Shown here piece by piece: positions 1-4,837 of a stretch of 5,308 nucleotides of DNA (position 1 is the stretch's first letter; every line of letters begins with the position of its first letter). Location: contig CAIKZV010000526.1 in the NCBI GenBank assembly GCA_903831925.1, positions 1 through 5,308 on the forward strand. Reading direction: 5' to 3'. The DNA comes from an uncultured Burkholderiales bacterium. Lineage in GTDB: Bacteria > Pseudomonadota > Gammaproteobacteria > Burkholderiales > Burkholderiaceae_E. Below the pieces are notes generated by a model. The model did no database searches. It was given only the letters and a program-made list of their open reading frames with translations, and was not told the origin of the DNA. The position numbers and the translations under genes were made by a program.

Positions 1-466
1 CGGTCTGGATGAACTGCTGGAAATCATTCGGCTCCAGGGGCGGCAGGGGGCGGGTGAGCGCGCCCTGCAACTGCGGATCGGAAAAATCGGTCGGACGCGC
101 GCCCATCGGGATCGACAAGCCGCCGGGCAGACCGCCGCGGCCCAGGCCTCTCGGCAAGCCGCCGGCGCCGTTGGGTGCCTGACCTGCGCCAAGGCCTTGC
201 ATGCCGCCCTGCCCCGAGCCACCGCCAAAGCCATTGCTGCTGCTGTCGCCGCTGTCATCGCCACCACTGCCCAGTCCCATGGCCGCCGCGGCACTGCGGG
301 CGCCGGACCCGCCACCGCCACCGCTGCCGCTGCCGCTGCCGCTGCCGGCGCCAAAGAGGCCGACAGGAGATTGGGCGGCACCCGGCGTCATGGCCCCCGC
401 CAGCATCAGTGCCGAGAAGACCGCGAGGTGAAACGTCGAAAACGAATGCTTGAGCAATGGATTCAT
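1..466 (-). CDS. Secreted protein with Gly/Ser-rich leader, probable SLBB/Wza-type polysaccharide export protein (N-terminal part)
   Basis: The frame is open from the ATG at 466 to the window edge, giving 155 residues with no stop. Residues 1-32 look like a Sec signal peptide: the start MNPLLKHS carries a Lys, then a hydrophobic stretch LAVFSALMLAGAM (14-26), then a likely cleavage site near GAAQ (29-32). Residues 41-55 are a GSGSGSGS-GGGGG linker, followed by a long Gly/Ser/Asn-rich region to about 115. Near the end comes a more ordered segment, PLPPLEPNDFQQFIQT. An 'EPNxFQxF' segment after a low-complexity leader is, from memory, typical of the N-terminus of betaproteobacterial SLBB-domain polysaccharide export proteins, which form the outer-membrane/periplasmic channel of capsule or exopolysaccharide secretion. 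The SLBB and Poly_export domains themselves would lie outside the window, so the family call is an inference. The secreted nature is well supported. A GGGAC motif lies a few bases upstream of the ATG. The gene is divergent from the hydrolase. Confidence 0.6.
   Translation of the reverse strand, partial: MNPLLKHSFSTFHLAVFSALMLAGAMTPGAAQSPVGLFGAGSGSGSGSGGGGGSGARSAAAAMGLGSGGDDSGDSSSNGFGGGSGQGGMQGLGAGQAPNGAGGLPRGLGRGGLPGGLSIPMGARPTDFSDPQLQGALTRPLPPLEPNDFQQFIQT
319..348. repeat. In-frame hexanucleotide tandem repeat (GCCGCT) coding for Gly-Ser linker
   Basis: About four and a half copies of a 6-bp unit (GCTGCC on the plus strand, GGCAGC on the coding strand) lie inside the secreted protein gene. 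They are preceded on the plus strand by two related CCACCG-type units. The unit is exactly two codons (Gly-Ser), so gain or loss of copies would change linker length without breaking the frame. The repeat encodes residues 41-48. Confidence 0.8.
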
Positions 467-581
467 GAGTCCCGAGGCCGGTATCACAGACACCGCTGAC
501 CGATTGATAGACAAGTTGCCGCGAGTGTAGCCGCGCCATCCAAGCGGTCGCATGTCGGTTTTCGAGGCATTGACCGTCCAC

Positions 582-616
582 ACCACAGGGCTTGCCGTTC
601 GGCGCGAATCTGTGGT
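582..616. repeat. Nested inverted repeat
   Basis: The outer arms ACCACAG (582-588) and CTGTGGT (610-616) are perfect complements. Inside them a second hairpin, GCCG-TT-CGGC (594-603), is also perfect, leaving a 5/6-nt internal loop. There is no T-tract, so it is not a standard terminator. It could be a protein-binding site or an RNA hairpin in a leader. Function unknown. Confidence 0.5.
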
Positions 617-635
617 CAACGCGCAGTCAATTTCC

Positions 636-651
636 GACGAACGGACGAACG
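636..651. repeat. 8-bp tandem direct repeat
   Basis: GACGAACG occurs twice with no gap (636-643 and 644-651) in the intergenic region upstream of the hydrolase. It may be a replication-slippage scar or paired half-sites for a regulator; the sequence does not distinguish these. Confidence 0.6.
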
Positions 652-656
652 GTGCT

Positions 657-676
657 GCCTTGAGGGCGCTCAAAGC
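657..676. promoter_or_regulatory. Near-palindrome, possible operator
   Basis: GCCTTGAGGGCGCTCAAAGC is an almost symmetrical 20-bp element. TTGAG (660-664) faces CTCAA (669-673) and an outer GC/GC pair lies beyond one mismatch, around a GGCG centre. The size and symmetry fit the binding site of a dimeric helix-turn-helix regulator between divergent genes. No regulator gene is in the window and the motif matches no operator that I can name, so this is a weak call. Confidence 0.3.
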
Positions 677-693
677 TTGCGGTCAATCGCTGC

Positions 694-736
694 AGCCCGC
701 CATGCGGGTCACGAGCCCGCCATGCGGGTCACGAGC
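694..736. repeat. 20-bp tandem duplication with internal inverted repeats
   Basis: The unit AGCCCGCCATGCGGGTCACG is present twice without change (694-713 and 714-733) and is followed by the first 3 bases of a third copy. Each unit contains the perfect hairpin CCCGC-CAT-GCGGG, and the junction makes a further one, GCGGG-N7-CCCGC (704-720). The lack of divergence between copies suggests a recent duplication or selection to keep both. It lies 60-100 bp upstream of the hydrolase start. Confidence 0.8.
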
Positions 737-757
737 AGGCTACAAGCGGGCCACGCA

Positions 758-796
758 CTCAGGCCGCCGGGCATTGCCTGAGGTAGCATTGCCCGG
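758..796 (+). promoter_or_regulatory. Interlocked inverted repeats with H-type pseudoknot geometry at the hydrolase translation start
   Basis: Arm CTCAGGC (758-764) is perfectly complementary to GCCTGAG (776-782), and arm CCGGGCA (767-773) to TGCCCGG (790-796). Each pair has one arm inside the other's loop. This is either an H-type pseudoknot (two 7-bp stems; connecting segments of 2, 2 and 7 nt) or two mutually exclusive hairpins. The first stem includes the GAG of the only Shine-Dalgarno-like motif (GAGG, 780-783), and the second ends on the first base of the GTG at 796. A role in translational control is inferred. The direct repeat GCATTGCC (771-778, 786-793) offers a protein-binding alternative. 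Confidence 0.4.
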
Positions 797-1830
797 TGCG
801 CGATTTCCGGTCCCCAGTCATGGCTCGCGATAGCAACTCGAACGCGGCCCCTGCCCTCGAGACCCGTGAGTTCCGGGTATCGAGCGATCCAGGCATCGAC
901 ATCTATGTCCGCAACAAGCATCCGGCGGGCATGGCTCACTTCGATGCGGCCAGCACCGTGCTCTTCGTGCATGGCGCCACCTACCCGGCCGAATCGGCTT
1001 TCGATCTGCCGCTCGATGGCGCGTCCTGGATGGACCTGATCGCCCGCGCCGGCTACGACGTCTATCTGCTCGACATTCGCGGCTATGGCCTGTCGACGCG
1101 CCCGCCGCAGATGGACGCGCCCGCGTCGGACAATCCGCCCTTTGCCACGGCCGCGCAGGCGCTGGTCGATATCGACGCGGTGGTCGACTTCATCCGCCAA
1201 CGTCGAGGCATCGACAGGCTGGTGCTGCTCGGCTGGTCATGGGGCACAGCCACCACGCAGCAATACACCTGCGAGTTTGGCGACAAGATCGAAAAGCTCG
1301 TGCTCTATGCGCCGATGTGGAGCCGTCGCACACCCTTTCCGATCAGGACCGGCGACGGGCCGCTGGGAGCCTGGCGGGCGGTCAACAGCGACCAGGCGCT
1401 TGAGCGCTGGCTTAATGGCGTGCCGCCCGACAAGGTCGCCGGCCTGATTCCACCTGGCTGGTTCGAGGCCTGGATGCAGGCCTCGCAGGCCAGCGACCCG
1501 ATCGGTGCCGCGCAAACACCACCGGTTGTGCGTGCGCCTAATGGGGTCATTGCCGATGTCATGCGCCAGGCCGCCACCGGCCGCATGGACTGGGATCCTG
1601 CCGACATCAGGGTGCCGGTGCTGCTGATCGTGGCCGAATGGGACCGCGACACACCGGTGGAGATGGCCCGCGAACTCTTTGCACTCATGGTCAATGTGCC
1701 GCGAAAGCGCTACATCGAGCTGGGCGAAGGCACGCACATGGTCCTCATGGAGAAGCACCGGATGCAGCTGATCAATGAGGTTCAGCTCTTTCTGGATGAG
1801 CGCCCTGATGTCCGGGGAGTCGCCGCTTGA
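796..1830 (+). CDS. Alpha/beta-fold serine hydrolase
   Basis: Cytoplasmic alpha/beta hydrolase of 344 residues with no signal peptide. The nucleophile elbow is GWSWG (146-150, Ser148). The oxyanion-hole segment is FVHG (57-60). The acid is most likely Asp283 in EWDRDTP, and the base is His314 in EGTHMVLME. Residues from about 180 to 265 form the variable lid that would decide substrate. DIRGYGLSTRP (93-103) is the usual strand-loop before the elbow. A Ser nucleophile fits ester, lactone, thioester or amide hydrolysis and argues against haloalkane dehalogenase, which uses Asp. The substrate is not known. The start is uncertain. GTG at 796 has GAGG 12 bases upstream; an in-frame ATG at 820 gives 336 residues with no visible Shine-Dalgarno. 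The stop codon overlaps the kinase start (TTGA), so the two genes are probably cotranscribed and coupled. Confidence 0.93.
   Translation: MRDFRSPVMARDSNSNAAPALETREFRVSSDPGIDIYVRNKHPAGMAHFDAASTVLFVHGATYPAESAFDLPLDGASWMDLIARAGYDVYLLDIRGYGLSTRPPQMDAPASDNPPFATAAQALVDIDAVVDFIRQRRGIDRLVLLGWSWGTATTQQYTCEFGDKIEKLVLYAPMWSRRTPFPIRTGDGPLGAWRAVNSDQALERWLNGVPPDKVAGLIPPGWFEAWMQASQASDPIGAAQTPPVVRAPNGVIADVMRQAATGRMDWDPADIRVPVLLIVAEWDRDTPVEMARELFALMVNVPRKRYIELGEGTHMVLMEKHRMQLINEVQLFLDERPDVRGVAA
1814..1819 (+). promoter_or_regulatory. Ribosome binding site for the hybrid kinase, deciding a TTG start
   Basis: GGGGAG sits inside the last codons of the hydrolase gene, 7 bases before TTG at 1827. This strong motif with ideal spacing supports the rare TTG start, and the frame has no ATG before the sensor domain. 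Confidence 0.7.
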
Positions 1831-4052
1831 ACAACCCGGCCGCCAGTCCGGTGCAGGCAAGCACAAGCGACCCGCGACGCCTGGTGATCGGCTTCGTCGC
1901 TTTCGCGCTCTGTCTGCTCTGGGGAGCCCTGTGGTTCGCCATCCACCAAAGCCGCGCTCAGGACATCAAGCAGGCCGAGCTGCGCGCAGAGGGCAAAGCG
2001 GCGGTGCTCGCGGAATACACCCGCACGGTGTTCAATCACCTTGATTCGCTGTTGCTCGAGCTGCGCCCGATGCTCGATGCCAGGCTGCAGATTCCCGACG
2101 ACGAGATCGAGCGCGAGCGCGCCGGCATGGCCAACTATGCGATGCAGATCTCGGTGATCGATGCCCGCGGCATGATGGTCTTTTCGACTCAGGGCAGGCA
2201 GAGCGTCGACCTGAGTGACCGCGAACAATTCATTTTTCATCGCGAGTTTTTTGCCCGGGATGAACTCTTCATCACCAAACCGCTCAAGGGCAAGGTCTCG
2301 GGTGTCTGGCAGATTCACCTGACGCGACCGATCATCCGGTCGGGCGTGTTTGCAGGCGTCATCCAGATTTCGGTGCGGCCCGAGCTCTTCGAGAACTTTT
2401 CGAAGAGCCTGGCCACCCGTGAAGACGACATCGTCTCGATCGTGCGACTCAGCGGCGAAATCATGGCTCGCTATCCGACCACGGGTCTGGCGCTTGGCAC
2501 GGTCATTACTGGCAGCCCTCAGCTCGCACCCGGCGCGGCTGATACCGGCGTGTTCAGACGGGTGTCGCCGATCGATGGCAAACGGCGGATCTATGCCTGG
2601 TACACCCTGCCCGAGTTCGGCGTCAGCTGTGTGGCGGCGCGATCCGAAGAAGTGGTCCTCGCGATCTCAGCCGACGATCGCAAGAAGTGGCTGGCGGCGG
2701 GAATCCTGATCTCCGCGGGTGTGCTCGGGATGCTGAGCTTGCTGCTGAAAGCCCTGAAGCGCAACCGCGAGATGATGGCCGAGCTGGCCGCGGCCAGCGA
2801 CGTCGCCGAGGCGGCCAACCGCGAAAAAAGCCGTTTTCTCGCGAATGTGTCGCATGAGATCCGCACGCCGCTCAATGGCGTGATCGGCATGTCGCAGCTG
2901 CTGCTCGAGACACCCCTCACTGACGGGCAGCACGACTTCGCGGTCAACATCGCGCGATCGGGGGAGGCGGTGGTGGCGATCGTCAACGACATCCTCGATC
3001 TGTCGAAGATCGAAGCCGGGCACCTCGACCTGGCAAGCGAGCCGTTCTCGATGAGCGAACTCGTCGATTCGATCCGGCGCCTGTTCGCCTTTCAGGCCAG
3101 GCAAAAGGGGCTGGCATTGGCGATGGCGCTGGCGCCAGAGGCCAGCGGCTATTTCATTGGCGACCCGCTGCGGATTCGACAGATCCTGACCAACCTGCTC
3201 GGCAATGCGATCAAGTTCACCGAGCGCGGCGGCGTCAATCTGCGGCTGATGTCGACAGACGAGGGAGTGCTGATCGAGGTGATCGACAGCGGCGTGGGCA
3301 TTCCGGCGGCCGCGCGGGATCGGGTCTTTGCAAGCTTCAGCCAGGTCGACATGTCGCGCGCCCGGCGCTTTGAAGGCACAGGCCTCGGGCTTGCGATCAG
3401 CAAGCATCTGGCCGAGGCCATGGGCGGCATGATCGGCTTTCATGCCCGCGAGGATGGCCCGGGAACGGTCTTCTGGGTTCGGCTGCCGCTCGAAGCAACG
3501 AACGAAGCGCCACGGGTCAGGATCGAGGCGGTCCGCATCCCGCAAAGCGCGCAGCCGTTGCAACAGGTCATGAGCAAGGCCCCGGTCGAGCCGGATGCAA
3601 GCCCTGCGCATGCGGCCGCACCAAACGAACAACTCACCATTCTCGAATTGGACCGACCGCTGCTGCTGCTCGCCGAAGACAATATCGTCAACCAGAAGGT
3701 TGCGACCCTGATGCTCGAGCGCATGGGCTATCAGGTCGCGCTGGCCGAAAACGGCGAGATCGCGCATCAGATGGCCGAGGGCCGTCGCTATGCGGCGATC
3801 CTGATGGACGTGCTGATGCCGGAGGTCGATGGACTGGACGCGACACGTCGCATCCGGGCGGGCTCAGGGCCGAACAAGACCACGCCGATCATTGCGGTGA
3901 CCGCCAATGCGATGCAGGAGGATCAGGAAGCCTGCATGGCCGCCGGCATGGACGATTTCCTGTCGAAGCCGCTGGTCATGTCGATCCTGGCGGACTGCAT
4001 GGCCAAGTGGGTGCCCGCTGAAGCTCAGGCCGGGCGTCTCAATCCGCCGTAA
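1827..4052 (+). CDS. Membrane hybrid sensor histidine kinase (Cache-type sensor, HisKA, HATPase_c, receiver)
   Basis: Inner-membrane hybrid kinase of 741 residues. Transmembrane helix 1 is at about 19-39. A roughly 245-residue periplasmic region follows, resembling a dCache/PDC sensor: ISVIDARGMMVFST, the DREQF-HRE-FF segment, WQIHLTRPI, and AGVIQISVRP. Helix 2 is at about 288-308, then a short coiled coil without HAMP. HisKA has the phosphoacceptor His343 in FLANVSHEIRTPLNG. The ATPase domain has an N box (NLLGN, 456-460), G1 (DSGVG, 487-491), F box (FASFSQ, 501-506) and G2 (GTGLGL, 517-522). A linker of about 55 residues leads to a receiver with Glu617/Asp618, phosphoacceptor Asp661 (MDVLMP), Thr692 and Lys714. 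All kinase and receiver residues are present, so it should be active. There is no HPt or DNA-binding domain, so output needs another protein. The ligand is unknown; small organic molecules are usual for Cache domains. The 3' end overlaps the SDR gene on the other strand by 28 bp. Confidence 0.95.
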   Translation: MNNPAASPVQASTSDPRRLVIGFVAFALCLLWGALWFAIHQSRAQDIKQAELRAEGKAAVLAEYTRTVFNHLDSLLLELRPMLDARLQIPDDEIERERAGMANYAMQISVIDARGMMVFSTQGRQSVDLSDREQFIFHREFFARDELFITKPLKGKVSGVWQIHLTRPIIRSGVFAGVIQISVRPELFENFSKSLATREDDIVSIVRLSGEIMARYPTTGLALGTVITGSPQLAPGAADTGVFRRVSPIDGKRRIYAWYTLPEFGVSCVAARSEEVVLAISADDRKKWLAAGILISAGVLGMLSLLLKALKRNREMMAELAAASDVAEAANREKSRFLANVSHEIRTPLNGVIGMSQLLLETPLTDGQHDFAVNIARSGEAVVAIVNDILDLSKIEAGHLDLASEPFSMSELVDSIRRLFAFQARQKGLALAMALAPEASGYFIGDPLRIRQILTNLLGNAIKFTERGGVNLRLMSTDEGVLIEVIDSGVGIPAAARDRVFASFSQVDMSRARRFEGTGLGLAISKHLAEAMGGMIGFHAREDGPGTVFWVRLPLEATNEAPRVRIEAVRIPQSAQPLQQVMSKAPVEPDASPAHAAAPNEQLTILELDRPLLLLAEDNIVNQKVATLMLERMGYQVALAENGEIAHQMAEGRRYAAILMDVLMPEVDGLDATRRIRAGSGPNKTTPIIAVTANAMQEDQEACMAAGMDDFLSKPLVMSILADCMAKWVPAEAQAGRLNPP

Positions 4053-4837
4053 CCCGCCCAGGGCGTGGCCACCAGATAGCCGCCATCAACCGGCAGATTG
4101 ACGCCGGTAATGGCGCTGGCCTCGTCGCCCGCCAGAAAGGCCACCGCAGCCGCGATCTCGTCGGCCCGCACCAGTCGGCCGATGGCGCTCGAGCCGATCA
4201 TCAGGTCGTGGTCGAGCGTGCCGAGCGCCATACCCTTTTTGAGCGCCGGCGTGAGCGTGTAGCCCGGCGAGACGGTGTTGACCCGCACGCCTTTCGGACC
4301 CCACTCGGCCGCGAGGCTTTCGCCGATGCTGATCACACCGGCTTTGGCCGGTCCATAGGCATGCAGCGGCCCTGATCGCATGCCGGCGACGGAGGCGATG
4401 TTGACGATCGCGCCATGACCGCGCGCGGCCATCGGCACACCGAAGGCCGCACATGAGACATAGGTGCCGCGCAGGTCGATGCGGGCGACGATGTCCCACT
4501 CCTTGAGCGTGAGCTCTTCGGGCGGCAGGGTGCGCTGCAGGACGCCGGCACAGTTGACCAGCACCTGCACCGGCCCGACCCGTGCCTCGACGTCGCGGGC
4601 GGCGGCAGCCACCGAGGCCTCGTCGCCGAGGTCGATGGCGATGGCCTCGACCGATGCACCTGATTCACCCATCACGCCCGGCAGGCGCGAAAGTTCGTCG
4701 GCCAGCGCCTGCGCACCGACCAGATTGCGATCGGCGATCACGACGCGTTCACCGTCTTGCACGAAGCGGCGCACGCAGGCCTCGCCGATGCCGCTTGCGC
4801 CACCGGTGACCACGACGATGCGCGCAGCGCCACTCAT
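4025..4837 (-). CDS. Short-chain dehydrogenase/reductase (classical SDR)
   Basis: Classical SDR of 270 residues, normal length for a soluble cytoplasmic NAD(P)-dependent oxidoreductase. The dinucleotide motif is TGGASGIG (11-18). Asp36 at the end of strand 2 (VVIADRN) suggests NAD(H) preference. The adenine-side motif is NCAG (95-98). The catalytic Ser149 lies in VNIASVAG and Tyr161/Lys165 in YGPAK. The C-terminal VDGGY (250-254) is also typical. The structural Asn of the usual catalytic tetrad, in the NxxG motif, is replaced by Asp121 (DLRG). The frame is open further upstream, but the start at 4837 is chosen because the SDR fold begins there and its ATG overlaps the LLM stop (ATGA), a typical coupling arrangement. 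There is no clear Shine-Dalgarno. It probably acts on an alcohol or carbonyl product related to the LLM monooxygenase; the exact substrate cannot be read from the sequence. Confidence 0.93.
   Translation of the reverse strand: MSGAARIVVVTGGASGIGEACVRRFVQDGERVVIADRNLVGAQALADELSRLPGVMGESGASVEAIAIDLGDEASVAAAARDVEARVGPVQVLVNCAGVLQRTLPPEELTLKEWDIVARIDLRGTYVSCAAFGVPMAARGHGAIVNIASVAGMRSGPLHAYGPAKAGVISIGESLAAEWGPKGVRVNTVSPGYTLTPALKKGMALGTLDHDLMIGSSAIGRLVRADEIAAAVAFLAGDEASAITGVNLPVDGGYLVATPWAGYGGLRRPA
4081..4115. repeat. Long interrupted hairpin downstream of the kinase, inside SDR codons
   Basis: CGCCAT (4081-4086) and ACCGGC (4089-4094) pair perfectly with ATGGCG (4110-4115) and GCCGGT (4103-4108). 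This gives 12 base pairs with a 2/1-nt internal loop and an 8-nt terminal loop. It starts 29 bases after the kinase stop but lacks a T-tract on either side. It lies in codons for the conserved SDR segment around VNLPVDGG, so it may be coincidental. Confidence 0.4.

Larger units (their letters stand above)
467..795. other. Divergent intergenic region, repeat-rich, no convincing gene
   Basis: This 329-bp gap separates the divergent secreted-protein and hydrolase genes and should contain promoters for both. I found no pair of hexamers with correct spacing good enough to call as a sigma-70 promoter on either strand. It holds a nested inverted repeat (582-616), an 8-bp tandem repeat (636-651), a near-palindrome (657-676), a 20-bp tandem duplication (694-736) and two interlocked inverted repeats (758-796). 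Open frames crossing it have no recognisable protein character. Confidence 0.7.

Noticed and set aside
255..581. 108-residue minus-strand frame overlapping the secreted protein
   Set aside because: It ends in Arg/Gln repeats that are a frame-shifted reading of the Gly-Ser repeat; the overlapping frame has a clear signal peptide.
570..598. Sigma-70 promoter with TTGACC at 570-575
   Set aside because: The -35 box is good, but the hexamer at 17-bp spacing is TGCCGT, which is not a -10 element.
694..736. CRISPR-like repeats
   Set aside because: There are only two units with no spacer between them, so this is a tandem duplication.
552..833. 93-residue plus-strand frame in the intergenic region
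   Set aside because: It contains the tandem duplication, has low-complexity Arg/Ser/Ala composition and runs out of frame into the hydrolase. There is no ribosome-binding site or protein-like character.
796..1830. Haloalkane dehalogenase or N-acyl-homoserine lactonase identity for the hydrolase
   Set aside because: The nucleophile is Ser, not Asp, which excludes dehalogenase. Nothing in the sequence singles out lactones from other substrates.
1237..1866. 209-residue minus-strand frame over the hydrolase
   Set aside because: It lies opposite a gene with a complete catalytic triad and shows no recognisable motifs.
2667..3767. 366-residue open frame on the minus strand inside the kinase gene
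   Set aside because: It is antisense to the well-supported HisKA/HATPase/receiver coding region. Its translation is rich in Arg, His and Asp without domain character, as expected from GC-rich codon shadows.
1827..4052. RpfC or another named quorum-sensing kinase
   Set aside because: It has two membrane helices around a large periplasmic Cache-like domain and no C-terminal HPt. RpfC has several membrane helices and an HPt.
4081..4115. Rho-independent terminator for the kinase operon
   Set aside because: The stem is strong but there is no T-tract on either strand and it lies inside SDR codons; kept only as a hairpin.
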